Shown here one piece after another: positions 50,201 through 58,905 of a DNA stretch of 64,000 bases. The stretch's first letter is position 1. Every line of letters begins with the position of its first letter. The notes beneath the pieces were generated by a model that made no database searches, was not told the origin of the DNA, and saw nothing but the letters and a program-made list of their open reading frames with translations. The position numbers were made by a program, and so were the translations under genes. Source of the DNA: Vibrio diabolicus (GTDB lineage: Bacteria; Pseudomonadota; Gammaproteobacteria; Enterobacterales; Vibrionaceae); contig CCKK01000020.1 in NCBI GenBank assembly GCA_001048675.1, positions 744,001 to 808,000 of the forward strand, in the 5' to 3' direction.

Positions 50201-50536
50201 ATAAATAATGTAATTGATAATTCTGTTACATAATTAGAGTGAGCTCACACATGTATTCGATTGCACTGACGTGAAGCGTTATCTCCGTCTCACAATTAAC
50301 CATATCAGTATATATTCATATGACCAAGACGCTGGGATATGTTAATTACGATGCCTACATGTCCACACAACGTTATTCCTAGATATCTAAGCAACGTTGA
50401 GTCAGTAATATTGCACTGAATGTTGAAGTTATTAGTGTGTATCTCGTCAGAGTGCCTTAACGATCTTACTAGAACGGGTTGTTAGATGAGGTAATACAGA
50501 ATTTTGGAAGGGATAAGGAAGAAACGGGAAGGCCAC

Positions 50537-50560
50537 GGCCTGCCGGAAGGAGGGCAGACC
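50537..50560 (-). terminator. Hairpin after lrgB, possible terminator
   Basis: 8-bp stem GGCCTGCC/GGCAGACC (50537-50544 with 50553-50560, one G-U). GC-rich but without a close T tract on the minus strand. Confidence 0.4.
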
Positions 50561-50572
50561 GAGAGCGCTTAA

Positions 50573-51250
50573 CTATTGATATAGCCAGACAGCCAAAGCA
50601 AAAAAGCTTGGAGCCAAAATAGAAGTGATGATGCCGCATAAAACCAATGCGAGTGATGAGAACGCGGCATCAATGGGCTGTTTCTCTGCACATGTCGCGG
50701 TGCCTAAGGCATGAGACACGGTACCCATTGTTAGGCCACGTGCAATCGGGTGTTTAATTCCAATTAAGTTGTAAATTGGGTACGCCAAAATCGCGCCCAA
50801 TAAACCAACAATCAGAACCAAGATCGCCGCAACGGCAGCTTCACCACCGAGGTGACTCGAAATTTCCATTGCTATTGGCGTAGTGACGGATTTACCCACT
50901 AGACTTGCGATTAAACTGATATCTGCTTTGAAAGCGACTGCGATCAAGGTGGTTGTCATCATCGACATCACACTGCCTACTGTGCAAGCAAAAGTGATGA
51001 TTCGCCAGTTTGCTTTAATCTGTGGTAGTTGTTCATATAGCGGGTAAGCCAGAGCAACTACGGCTGGTTGAAGTAAAAAACTGATCCCTTCGTTATCCGC
51101 ATAATACGTTTCAAACGGTACATTTAAGTAAGTAAGCAAAGGAATGAGCACTGCAATACTGATCAGCAAAGGATTTGCTAGAGGATTATTCACTTTGATT
51201 GCGATTTGGCGTGCGACAAGAAAAACCGCAATGGTAATAACTAACCACAT
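50573..51250 (-). CDS. lrgB: LrgB/CidB-family membrane protein
   Basis: This 225-residue integral membrane protein has the LrgB pattern: NPLANPLL, FLLQPAVVALAYPLYEQ, SLVGKSVTTPIAMEISSHLGG and GTVSHALGTATC. It pairs with the LrgA protein encoded just upstream, one base away (TGA-T-ATG), so translation is probably coupled. In Staphylococcus the system modulates murein hydrolases and pyruvate uptake; in gammaproteobacteria the homologues are YohK/YohJ and little is known. Confidence 0.88.
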   Translation of the reverse strand: MWLVITIAVFLVARQIAIKVNNPLANPLLISIAVLIPLLTYLNVPFETYYADNEGISFLLQPAVVALAYPLYEQLPQIKANWRIITFACTVGSVMSMMTTTLIAVAFKADISLIASLVGKSVTTPIAMEISSHLGGEAAVAAILVLIVGLLGAILAYPIYNLIGIKHPIARGLTMGTVSHALGTATCAEKQPIDAAFSSLALVLCGIITSILAPSFFALAVWLYQ

Positions 51251-51251
51251 A

Positions 51252-51626
51252 TCAGTGCTTCTCCTTTAGCAAGTAGTCCAGCAGCCAAGCGAGGCTGACT
51301 AGTACAATGAGTGAGCCTCCAACTGCGCTAGCAATGATAGGGAGGGCATTAGCGAGTAGCATATCGAAATGTTGCATTAATCCCACGCTAATAGGAACGA
51401 ACAACAAAATCATGTAGCGGATAAATAGCGTGGCGCCCGGTTTGACCCAATCGACCTTTACAAGCCCAAGAGTCATAGAGAAAAACAGTACGAGCATACC
51501 GATGACACTTCCTGGGACGGAAACGCCAGTGAACTTTTGAATGGTAATTCCGATGCCAAGTGCCCCCATGATGAGGAAGATTGAAATGAGCAGTTGGATC
51601 AGTTGTAAGAATCGTTCTTTAATCAT
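51252..51626 (-). CDS. lrgA: LrgA/CidA-family holin-like membrane protein
   Basis: This 124-residue protein has four membrane segments and the CidA/LrgA motif VSVPGSVIGMLVLFFSM, followed by FVPISVGLMQHFD. It resembles E. coli YohJ. It is the first gene of the two-gene unit with lrgB. Its role is inferred from the family: a small, possibly oligomeric membrane channel partner. Confidence 0.88.
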   Translation of the reverse strand: MIKERFLQLIQLLISIFLIMGALGIGITIQKFTGVSVPGSVIGMLVLFFSMTLGLVKVDWVKPGATLFIRYMILLFVPISVGLMQHFDMLLANALPIIASAVGGSLIVLVSLAWLLDYLLKEKH

Positions 51627-51644
51627 TTTGACAGTATATAAACA

Positions 51645-51670
51645 ACAAGCACACCATAAGGTGCGCTTGT
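51645..51670 (-). terminator. Terminator of sbcB
   Basis: Stem ACAAGC-a-CACC/GGTG-c-GCTTGT (51645-51655 with 51660-51670, one mismatch), followed on the minus strand by TTGTTTATATA. Confidence 0.6.
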
Positions 51671-51681
51671 ATTAGGAGGAG

Positions 51682-53103
51682 TTAAGAAGCTAAGCTCTCT
51701 ACATAACGGTACACGGATTTTAATATCGCAATCTTCTTTTCGTCACTTTCATGTTCGTGAACTAAGTTTTCTAAATTCAGCATGTACTCTTCAATTTGGC
51801 TTTCAAACACTTCTCGACAGTGTAATGCCCAGCGTCTCTGTTCTTGCTCGTCTAATGTGCCTGGGAAGTTACGCGCACGATAGCGGAACAATAGAGGTTT
51901 AATGCGCTTGTCATCAAATTCAATGTCCAATGCGGCAAGATTGTTCGGGTCGGTTTCTCGAATGATATCCATGGCTGCGCGATCGGCCGGAGAGAAGAAT
52001 CCGTCGTAAAGTTGCGTATCGACGTCATCACTTTTATCGAATTTACGCTCGACTGAAAAGAGGCTAATCAGCTTTTCTCTAATTTCAGGATGTTGGCGCA
52101 ACAAAGCGAGATTAGCGAGACATTGCTGGCGATCAATGCCAATAGACTCCGCATTTTCAGCCGTTAACGTTTTTGCAGGGGCGAGAATAGGGCATTTGTT
52201 TAAATGAACTAACTTAACAGGCACTGGTAGCAATTCACCAAGATCTTCTCGCTTAGTGTAGAGTCTTTCGTGTAGCTCTTCTGCGGATAGCTCTAGAATC
52301 GGCTGAGGGTCTTTCGCTAAATCGATAGTGATAACGGCGTTATTATTGGTTGGATGCCAAGCAACAGGCACAATCCAGCTAGTGTACTGGCATTCGCGCC
52401 CGAGCATGCCTGAAACGTGCATCAACGGCGTCATGTTGACGATGTCGACTAATTCATTGAGCTTGCGCTTTTGGCGCATAGAAAAGAAGTAGTCAAACAA
52501 TTTTGGTTGCGCTGCTTTTACTTTCTTTGCCATTTCGATAGTCGCAATCACGTCTGCCATCGCATCGTGCGCGTTACTATGTTCTATGCCGTTAGCCACA
52601 GACAAGTGTTCTAATTTAAAGCTAGTGAAGCCATCTTCGTTTTCTGGCCATTCTACGCCTTCTGGGCGAAGGGCATGGCACGCGCGTAGTACATCGAGTA
52701 AATCCCAACGCGAGTTACCGTTTTGCCAACTCCATGCGTATGGATCGATAAAGTTGCGATAACAAGTATAACGGGTCACTTCGTCATCAAAGCGAATGCT
52801 GTTGTAGCCTAAACTGGTGGTATTTGGTCTCGCGAGTTCAGCGTGAATCTTAGCGATAAACTCTGGCTCAGAAAGGCCTTCTTGAACCGTTTTTTGTGGA
52901 GTAATACCAGTAATAAGCGCAGCTTCAGGAGACGGAAGATAATCAGCTGGTGGTTGACAGTACATGACTAAAGGCTCGCCGATGATATTAAAGTTTTCAT
53001 CTGTACGAACACCAGCAAACTGGCTTGGGCGATCTTTCGCGGGGTTGGTTCCCCATGTCTCATAATCAAAGAAGAAAAAAGTGGGCTGATTATCTTGGTG
53101 CAT
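51682..53103 (-). CDS. sbcB: Exodeoxyribonuclease I
   Basis: ExoI (473 residues, E. coli 475) degrades single-stranded DNA 3' to 5' and acts in recombination and mismatch repair. The DEDDh exonuclease site is visible: FFDYETWGTNP (Asp13, Glu15), SLGYNSIRFDDEVTR, and HDAMADVIATIEMAK (His/Asp). The SH3-like and C-terminal helical domains follow. Monocistronic. Confidence 0.97.
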   Translation of the reverse strand: MHQDNQPTFFFFDYETWGTNPAKDRPSQFAGVRTDENFNIIGEPLVMYCQPPADYLPSPEAALITGITPQKTVQEGLSEPEFIAKIHAELARPNTTSLGYNSIRFDDEVTRYTCYRNFIDPYAWSWQNGNSRWDLLDVLRACHALRPEGVEWPENEDGFTSFKLEHLSVANGIEHSNAHDAMADVIATIEMAKKVKAAQPKLFDYFFSMRQKRKLNELVDIVNMTPLMHVSGMLGRECQYTSWIVPVAWHPTNNNAVITIDLAKDPQPILELSAEELHERLYTKREDLGELLPVPVKLVHLNKCPILAPAKTLTAENAESIGIDRQQCLANLALLRQHPEIREKLISLFSVERKFDKSDDVDTQLYDGFFSPADRAAMDIIRETDPNNLAALDIEFDDKRIKPLLFRYRARNFPGTLDEQEQRRWALHCREVFESQIEEYMLNLENLVHEHESDEKKIAILKSVYRYVESLAS

Positions 53104-53194
53104 TCTGCTTACCGTTTACAAAACCGATGACAGTATTAGACCATTCAACGCCTTGACTAGCAACGAAAGATGCAAGTTGAATTTTTGAAAATGA

Positions 53195-53220
53195 AAAAAG
53201 CCGATGGCGAACCATCGGCT
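53195..53220 (-). terminator. Intrinsic terminator of the cystine carrier gene
   Basis: 9-bp stem AGCCGATGG/CCATCGGCT (53199-53207 with 53212-53220, loop CGAA), followed by T5-6 on the minus strand. Confidence 0.9.
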
Positions 53221-53260
53221 TGATATTTTACGTTTTATCGCTTTGGAAGGAATTTGAGTT

Positions 53261-54634
53261 CTATGCTCGTGTTTCTTCCAATGTCGCTTCACTTTCTGGT
53301 GACTTCAGCACTCGGCTAGCAATTGTACCCGCAGTCATTGAGCCTGAAACGTTTAGTGCGGTACGTGCCATGTCAATCAATGGTTCAATAGAGATAAGCA
53401 GCGCCGCGATGGTCACAGGCAAGCCCATTGCAGGAAGAACAATCAAGGCTGCAAACGTCGCACCGCCGCCGACACCTGCAATACCAAATGAGCTGATGGT
53501 GATAATCGCAATCAATGACAGGATAAAGTGAAGATCCAGAGGGTTGATGCCCATTGTCGGAGCTACCATCACTGCCAGCATTGCAGGATAGATACCTGCA
53601 CATCCGTTTTGGCCGATAGTGGCACCAAACGATGCTGATAGGTTTGCAATCGCTGGTGGAACGTTAAGCTTGGTGATTTGCGCTTCTACGTTTAGTGGGA
53701 TCGTTGCTGCTGAGCTGCGAGATGTAAACGCGAAGGTCAGTACTGGCCAGATTTTCTTAAAGTATTCCGCAGGGCTAACGCCAACAAAAGAGACTAATAC
53801 GCCGTGAACAACAAACATCAGTGCGATAGCAACATAAGACGCCACAATAAAGCCAAGTAGGTTTAGGATGTCGCCTGCGCTTGATGTCGCTACCACTTTC
53901 GCCATTAGTGCTGCGATGCCGTATGGCGTTAACGCCATGATCATCTTCACTAATCGCATAACGATAGATTGAGCTGCTTCTACGAAAGTACGAATCGGTG
54001 ATTCCAACTCTGCTTTTTCCATCATCACTTTACGAGCGGCGATACCAGTTAACACGCCGAAAATCACAACAGCGATAATTGATGTCGAGCGAGCACCTGT
54101 TAGATCAGCAAATGGGTTGGTTGGAATGAAGCTAACTAGCATTTGAGGAATAGTTAGGTCACTTACTGTACCGGCACGGCTTTCTAAAACGGCGATACGA
54201 GCGGTTTCACGCGCGCCTTCAGTTAAACCCTCTGCTGAAAGGCCAAATGTCGTTGTCACCAAGATACCGATGAGTGCAGCAATTGCAGTCGTTACTAGAA
54301 GAACAGAGATGGTCAGGCCAGAAATTTTACCTAATGATCCACCTTTTTCCAATTTAACAACTGCAGAGATCATCGATACCAATACTAGTGGCATGATGAC
54401 CATTTTCAGTAGACCAACGTAGCCACTGCCTACAATGCCTATCCATTCAAGTGTTTGAGCAATTGCGCTGTTGCCTTCACCGTGAATGAGTTGCAAAGCA
54501 AGACCAAAAAGAGAACCAGTAACAAGACCGATTAAAACGAGACGAGAGAGTGTGTGTTTCTTTTGTTGTTGGTTAAATAGAAAGAACAATATGCCAACAA
54601 AGACGGCTAGAGAGGCTATCACTGCAAAATTCAT
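53261..54634 (-). CDS. tcyP: L-cystine/dicarboxylate-amino acid:cation symporter (TcyP-like)
   Basis: This 457-residue DAACS-family permease has the re-entrant and substrate-site motifs: FTSRSSAATIPLN (serine-rich HP1), SFGATIGQNGCAGIYPAMLAV, FGIAGVGGGATFAAL (HP2) and the Asp/Asn-containing MARTALNVSGS helix. The pattern NGCAGIYP and overall length match the TcyP/YdjN cystine carriers more than GltP glutamate carriers. Inner membrane; monocistronic. The substrate is inferred from the subfamily. Confidence 0.85.
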   Translation of the reverse strand: MNFAVIASLAVFVGILFFLFNQQQKKHTLSRLVLIGLVTGSLFGLALQLIHGEGNSAIAQTLEWIGIVGSGYVGLLKMVIMPLVLVSMISAVVKLEKGGSLGKISGLTISVLLVTTAIAALIGILVTTTFGLSAEGLTEGARETARIAVLESRAGTVSDLTIPQMLVSFIPTNPFADLTGARSTSIIAVVIFGVLTGIAARKVMMEKAELESPIRTFVEAAQSIVMRLVKMIMALTPYGIAALMAKVVATSSAGDILNLLGFIVASYVAIALMFVVHGVLVSFVGVSPAEYFKKIWPVLTFAFTSRSSAATIPLNVEAQITKLNVPPAIANLSASFGATIGQNGCAGIYPAMLAVMVAPTMGINPLDLHFILSLIAIITISSFGIAGVGGGATFAALIVLPAMGLPVTIAALLISIEPLIDMARTALNVSGSMTAGTIASRVLKSPESEATLEETRA

Positions 54635-54834
54635 AATCTGACCTTATCAACCTGCCGAAATGGCGGTTGTTTTTTATACGGGGTTTTATACGGATTTGTT
54701 TATGGGGCGTAAGATAACGCTCGCGATATAACTTTAAAAATGACAAACGGGTATTAGCTAGATCTAAAATGAATATAAAAACGAGATCTAAGTCGCGTGA
54801 GAGTGTGAATTAGCACGTTAAATGTACAAAATGG

Positions 54835-55524
54835 TTATTCGTAGTGATGCAGTAAGTCACTCATTTCTTGCCTTTGTAAGTAAACCACCGAGTCTTCTTG
54901 ATAACTGAAAAGTTGATAAATCATCGCTTTGGCGACATCTTCCGCTCGAATAGGTAAGAAGTTGGACAGTTTGCCAAGCATGAGTGGGCGAATTACCTTA
55001 AACAGAGTTTGTACTAACTTCTCGTCCATTCTTGGGTTTTGACGTTGACCAACAAGCGGGCCTGGGCGAACAAATACGATTTCCTCAAAGTCCATAGCTT
55101 CGATTCGTTGTTCCATTTGTCCTTTACAAGCTAAGTAATGGGATGGCGATTTACTATTTGCACCGAGGCTAGAAACAACCGCAAGGCGTTTAACTCCGAT
55201 TGTTTTCATCTGCTGGGCGACTTTGCACACCAGATCAACATCTACTCTACGCAAATTATCCTTACTGCCTGCTTGCTTAAGGGTCGTGCCTAAACAGATA
55301 AAGCCGATGGTTGGTGTTGGTTGGTTCTCATCCCATTGGTGGATAGAAAGGTCTGCATCAATGAGAGGAACAAGCTTGTTGTCCACATCTAGGACGCCAT
55401 CGAGTGGGCGGCGAGAAAGATAATATAAGGTACCAACACCTGATTGATTTATTAGGTTTGTAATGACTTTTGAGCCGACTAAGCCAGTTGCCCCAGCGAT
55501 GATGGCGCAGGTGTTGTTATCCAT
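54835..55524 (-). CDS. NAD(P)-binding SDR-fold protein (HTATIP2/YbjT-like)
   Basis: This 229-residue protein is an atypical short-chain dehydrogenase. It has a glycine-rich nucleotide motif IIAGATGLVGSKV at residues 8-20, GFICLGTTL in the region that contacts NAD(P), VVSSLGANSKSPSHYLACKGQME with the Tyr/Lys pair (Y-x3-K), and VFVRPGPLVGQR. Substrate unknown. GGAGAAAGGAC precedes the ATG. It is divergent from cobT and probably monocistronic. Confidence 0.82.
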   Translation of the reverse strand: MDNNTCAIIAGATGLVGSKVITNLINQSGVGTLYYLSRRPLDGVLDVDNKLVPLIDADLSIHQWDENQPTPTIGFICLGTTLKQAGSKDNLRRVDVDLVCKVAQQMKTIGVKRLAVVSSLGANSKSPSHYLACKGQMEQRIEAMDFEEIVFVRPGPLVGQRQNPRMDEKLVQTLFKVIRPLMLGKLSNFLPIRAEDVAKAMIYQLFSYQEDSVVYLQRQEMSDLLHHYE

Positions 55525-55771
55525 GTCCTTTCTCCTATATGGGAATATAGCCTAAGCTATTGTAGCGGATTTCAAGGAGTTACTTATAATCGAATGCTCG
55601 AAAGGTGAGACGCTCTGCGAACTCAGTAGACTTTCCTGACAGAAACCTGATTAGCGCTGCCCCAAGTGGATGCAAGGGTATACAATAGCGGACGCTCAAA
55701 ACTGGGGCTGAGCAAGATTTCTTAATCAATGGAACACCTCTCACCCAGACAACATCAAAGGAACGTAAAAA
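55525..55771. other. Leader region of the cob operon
   Basis: About 247 bases between divergent genes. An inverted GCCCCA/TGGGGC pair is present around 55660-55710, but the conserved B12-box of cobalamin riboswitches is not seen. It must hold the cobT promoter. Confidence 0.4.
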
Positions 55772-56815
55772 ATGGATGACTCTTTTGCAGCGGAGATACA
55801 AGCGCGCATAGATAACAAAACCAAACCCGTCGGTTCTTTAGGCTTATTGGAAAAGGTGGCACTACAGCTAGCTCTTATTCAAAGTCAGGATAAACCTCAG
55901 CCAGTTGATTCCATCGCTATCTGTAAACCGAGCATGCTGGTGTTTGCTGGAGATCACGGCGTTGCAGAGGAGGGCGTGAGCATTGCGCCAAGCGAAGTCA
56001 CTCAGCAAATGGTGGCTAACTTTCTCGCCGGCGGCGCAGCCATCAACTGCTTTTGCGACATCAATGGCATCCAACTCAAAGTAATAGATTGCGGCATGTT
56101 GGCACCTATTGATGTGCTGGTTCCAGAATTTAAGTTTCATCCAAACTTGGTTGAACAACGGTTGGGTAACGGTACGGCTAATTTTTCTAAACAATCAGCG
56201 ATGTCCCCAGAACAAGTGGCGCTAGGTTTAGAGTATGGTGCGAAGATTGCTGAGCAAACCATTTTGTCTGGCTCAAATCTATTGATGTTCGGTGAGATGG
56301 GCATTGGTAACACCAGTTCGGCTTCCGCACTGTTATCGGCGCTGAGTTCATTAGATATTGATTATTGTGTTGGTGTCGGTACAGGAATCAATCAACAGCA
56401 GTTGAGCCGTAAATATAAACTAGTGGCACAGGGCGTGAACCGATGTCGAGGTCTTGATACTAAAGCGATTCTCGCACAGGTTGGAGGCTTTGAAATCGTA
56501 CAAATGGTGGGCGCATTTTTAGAAGCCAAGCGGCTTAAAACCCCAGTTTTAGTGGATGGATTTATCGTATCGGTTGCTGCGTATATTGCAACGTTGCTAG
56601 ACGAAGAAGCACGCGAATACATGTTGTTTGCCCACCGCTCCGAAGAAAATGGACATAAGTTTGTATTAGAGTACCTAAAAGCAGAACCTCTACTCGATCT
56701 TGGTTTACGATTAGGGGAGGGAACCGGAGCCGCTCTTGCCTTACCCTTGTTAAAAGCTGCTGCCCAGTTTTACAACAAGATGGCGAGCTTTGAGAGTGCA
56801 GGAGTTACAGTATAG
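55772..56815 (+). CDS. cobT: Nicotinate-nucleotide-dimethylbenzimidazole phosphoribosyltransferase
   Basis: CobT (347 residues) activates 5,6-dimethylbenzimidazole to alpha-ribazole phosphate for the lower ligand of cobalamin. Family motifs seen are KPVGSLGLLE, FAGDHGVAEEGVS, FGEMGIGNTSSASAL, and the catalytic glutamate in LGEGTGAAL (Glu316, the counterpart of Glu317 in Salmonella). AAAGGAACG precedes the ATG. First gene of cobT-cobS-cobU-cobC; its stop overlaps the cobS start by one base. Confidence 0.97.
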   Translation: MDDSFAAEIQARIDNKTKPVGSLGLLEKVALQLALIQSQDKPQPVDSIAICKPSMLVFAGDHGVAEEGVSIAPSEVTQQMVANFLAGGAAINCFCDINGIQLKVIDCGMLAPIDVLVPEFKFHPNLVEQRLGNGTANFSKQSAMSPEQVALGLEYGAKIAEQTILSGSNLLMFGEMGIGNTSSASALLSALSSLDIDYCVGVGTGINQQQLSRKYKLVAQGVNRCRGLDTKAILAQVGGFEIVQMVGAFLEAKRLKTPVLVDGFIVSVAAYIATLLDEEAREYMLFAHRSEENGHKFVLEYLKAEPLLDLGLRLGEGTGAALALPLLKAAAQFYNKMASFESAGVTV

Positions 56816-57621
56816 TGTCAGTCCCTGATAATTCTGAGAACGTCACGCCATCATCGTTAAGATACCAGTGGGAGTTGTTTCTATTAGCTATCAGTTTTTT
56901 TAGTCGCTTACCCGTACCCCAAGCGTTGCCATACAGTGAAGAACGCATGAATCAGGCCGGACGTTATTTCGCGTTAGTTGGTCTCGTGCTTGGAGCGCTT
57001 TGTGCTCTGGTATTTTCGCTCACCTCAATTCTTTTCCCAGAATCGGTTGCCGTAGTATTAACGATGGTGTTTAGCTTATTGTTAACAGGGGCATTTCACG
57101 AAGACGGCTTGACTGATATGGCGGATGGCATTGGCGGTGGCATGACTGTCGAGCGACGCCTCTCTATTATGAAGGACAGCCGCATTGGCACTTATGGTGC
57201 AGCCACTCTCATTATGGCGTTATTGGCTAAGTATGTTTTTTGGAGTGAACTGGCTAACTTGCCGCAGTTTTGGTTGGTCATTGTCGTCGCTTATACCGCA
57301 AGCCGAGCACTAGCCGCGACGCTTATTTATGACCTGCCTTATGTCAGTGACAGTGATACGTCGAAAAGTAAACCGCTGGCAAATAACCAGTCTTCTTTAG
57401 AAGTCTCCATTTTGTTGTTTACTGGTGGCATAACATTGCTTGTGCTTGGTATCACGCAGGCGATCTTTATATCGCTTGTTCTCGTGGTATTTCGTTTGAT
57501 GTTCAAACGTTGGTTAACCAAGCGAATTGGCGGCTTTACGGGGGATTGTCTTGGCGCAGCGCAACAGCTGTCGGAACTGCTTATTTATCTCACTATGATT
57601 GGGTTTTATCACATCTTATGA
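56815..57621 (+). CDS. cobS: Adenosylcobinamide-GDP ribazoletransferase (cobalamin synthase)
   Basis: CobS (268 residues) is an integral membrane enzyme that joins adenosylcobinamide-GDP to alpha-ribazole (phosphate). It has an N-terminal FFSRLPVP segment, the conserved acidic motif FHEDGLTDMADGIGGG, the KDSRIGTYGA segment, and six or more hydrophobic helices, ending with GGFTGDCLGAAQQLSE. It starts at GTG 56815, overlapping the cobT stop by one base (TAGTG), a sign of translational coupling. Confidence 0.96.
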   Translation: MSVPDNSENVTPSSLRYQWELFLLAISFFSRLPVPQALPYSEERMNQAGRYFALVGLVLGALCALVFSLTSILFPESVAVVLTMVFSLLLTGAFHEDGLTDMADGIGGGMTVERRLSIMKDSRIGTYGAATLIMALLAKYVFWSELANLPQFWLVIVVAYTASRALAATLIYDLPYVSDSDTSKSKPLANNQSSLEVSILLFTGGITLLVLGITQAIFISLVLVVFRLMFKRWLTKRIGGFTGDCLGAAQQLSELLIYLTMIGFYHIL

Positions 57622-58151
57622 AGCAATTGATATTCGGTGGCGCGCGCTCTGGGAAGTCGCATTTGGCGGAAAAAACAGCCAAGCAATTATCGACCACTTC
57701 TCAACACTCATTACATTATGTTGCAACCGCGCTGCCATTTGACCAAGAAATGCGAGAGCGAATAGCGCATCATCAAAAGCAACGAGGGGGCGAGTGGCAA
57801 GAGCATGAATGCCCCCTTCATTTATCTGAGTTACTGACAAGTTTCGCTACCACCGATGTTGTATTGGTCGATTGTTTAACCTTGTGGCTCAATAATTGGA
57901 TATTTGAGTTAGGTGATGAATGTTCCAATGAGAGGCTAGAAGCAGAAATTGAAAAGTTTATACAGGTGGTACGTGGTTCAGATGCGACGTTAATATTCGT
58001 CTCTAACGAGGTTGGAATGGGCATTGTGCCTTTGGGGGCGGTTAGTCGTTACTTTGTGGATAATGCAGGACGGATGAATCAAAAACTAGCCAGTGTTTGC
58101 CATCGTGTTACCTTTGTTGCTGCTGGTTTGCCGTTGGTTCTTAAAGAGTAG
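57618..58151 (+). CDS. cobU: Adenosylcobinamide kinase / guanylyltransferase
   Basis: CobU (177 residues) phosphorylates adenosylcobinamide and then transfers GMP to it. It has the P-loop GGARSGKS at residues 7-14, RIAHHQKQRGGEWQEHE with the guanylated histidine region, VLVDCLTLWLNN and FVSNEVGMGIVPLG. The ATG overlaps the cobS TGA by four bases (ATGA). The frame is open further upstream inside cobS, but the P-loop position fixes the start. Confidence 0.96.
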   Translation: MKQLIFGGARSGKSHLAEKTAKQLSTTSQHSLHYVATALPFDQEMRERIAHHQKQRGGEWQEHECPLHLSELLTSFATTDVVLVDCLTLWLNNWIFELGDECSNERLEAEIEKFIQVVRGSDATLIFVSNEVGMGIVPLGAVSRYFVDNAGRMNQKLASVCHRVTFVAAGLPLVLKE

Positions 58152-58162
58152 GATGGAACAAA

Positions 58163-58777
58163 ATGAAAACACTCAATATCTATCTTGTGCGTCATGGAAA
58201 AGTAGATGCTCCACCAGGACTCCATGGCCAAACGGATGTAAAAGTTACGCCTGCTGACCAAGAAAGCATTGCTCGGGCTTGGATCGAGAGTGGACGAAGT
58301 GTGGGTGGAGTGATTTGTTCTCCGCTTTCACGTTGTCAAGAACTGGCAAACATAATTGCTGAACAGCAATTATTACCAGTAATGACGGATGAATCTTTAC
58401 AAGAAATGGCATTTGGTGATTTTGATGGTGTGCCTTTTGATATCCTCACTGAACAATGGAAAAAGCTAGATGCTTTTTGGCAATCGCCAGCACAACACAC
58501 GTTGCCGAATGCTGAGAGCTTAAGCACATTTTCTGAGCGCATATGTCGCGTTTGGTCTCAAATCATCAACGATATCAATGACAATCTACTTATCGTCACG
58601 CATGGTGGCGTCATTCGTATGATTCTTGCTCATGTATTGGAGTTAGATTGGCGTAACCCCAAGTGGTATTCGACGTTGTCGATAGGAAACGCTTCTGTCA
58701 CGCATATAACAATTACCATAGATGAGCAAATTTACGCCTCGGTGCGTTCGATTGGCGTACCTCTTTTAACTCGTTAA
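58163..58777 (+). CDS. cobC: Alpha-ribazole phosphatase (histidine phosphatase family)
   Basis: This 204-residue member of the histidine phosphatase superfamily has the catalytic RHG at 10-12 (YLVRHGKVD), CSPLSRCQELA, EMAFGDFDG, and the second histidine in VTHGGVIRM. In the cob operon it removes the 5'-phosphate from alpha-ribazole phosphate or the cobalamin phosphate. It lies 11 bases after cobU. The family is broad, so the function rests largely on context. Confidence 0.9.
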   Translation: MKTLNIYLVRHGKVDAPPGLHGQTDVKVTPADQESIARAWIESGRSVGGVICSPLSRCQELANIIAEQQLLPVMTDESLQEMAFGDFDGVPFDILTEQWKKLDAFWQSPAQHTLPNAESLSTFSERICRVWSQIINDINDNLLIVTHGGVIRMILAHVLELDWRNPKWYSTLSIGNASVTHITITIDEQIYASVRSIGVPLLTR

Positions 58778-58792
58778 TTTATAAATATTAAA

Positions 58793-58821
58793 ATGCCCAA
58801 AGCGATACTGCTTATGGGCAT
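58793..58821 (+). terminator. Hairpin after cobC, possible terminator
   Basis: Stem ATGCCCA/TGGGCAT (58793-58799 with 58815-58821), loop of 15 bases, no T tract. Termination is uncertain. Confidence 0.35.
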
Positions 58822-58905
58822 AGTCACGGAAGATGTCAGTGGAAGCCCATCTGCTAGGTGCAGGAAGCGAAAATTGACTCAGTTACATAAAAAGGAAATA
58901 TAGAA

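Larger units (their letters stand above)
50130..50572. other. Intergenic region between cdd and lrgB
   Basis: About 440 bases without a credible gene. It holds the cdd promoter with a CRP-like site (50185-50200) and a hairpin after lrgB (50537-50560). The rest is AT-rich with no recognised structure. Confidence 0.5.

Noticed and set aside
55525..55771. Cobalamin riboswitch ahead of cobT
   Set aside because: There is an inverted GCCCCA/TGGGGC pair, but the conserved B12-box and the aptamer core segments are not recognisable on either strand.
58822..58905. Riboswitch-like GGAAG/CAGTGG segments before the M3 peptidase
   Set aside because: A few short motifs recall cobalamin aptamers, but order and spacing do not fit and the downstream gene is unrelated.
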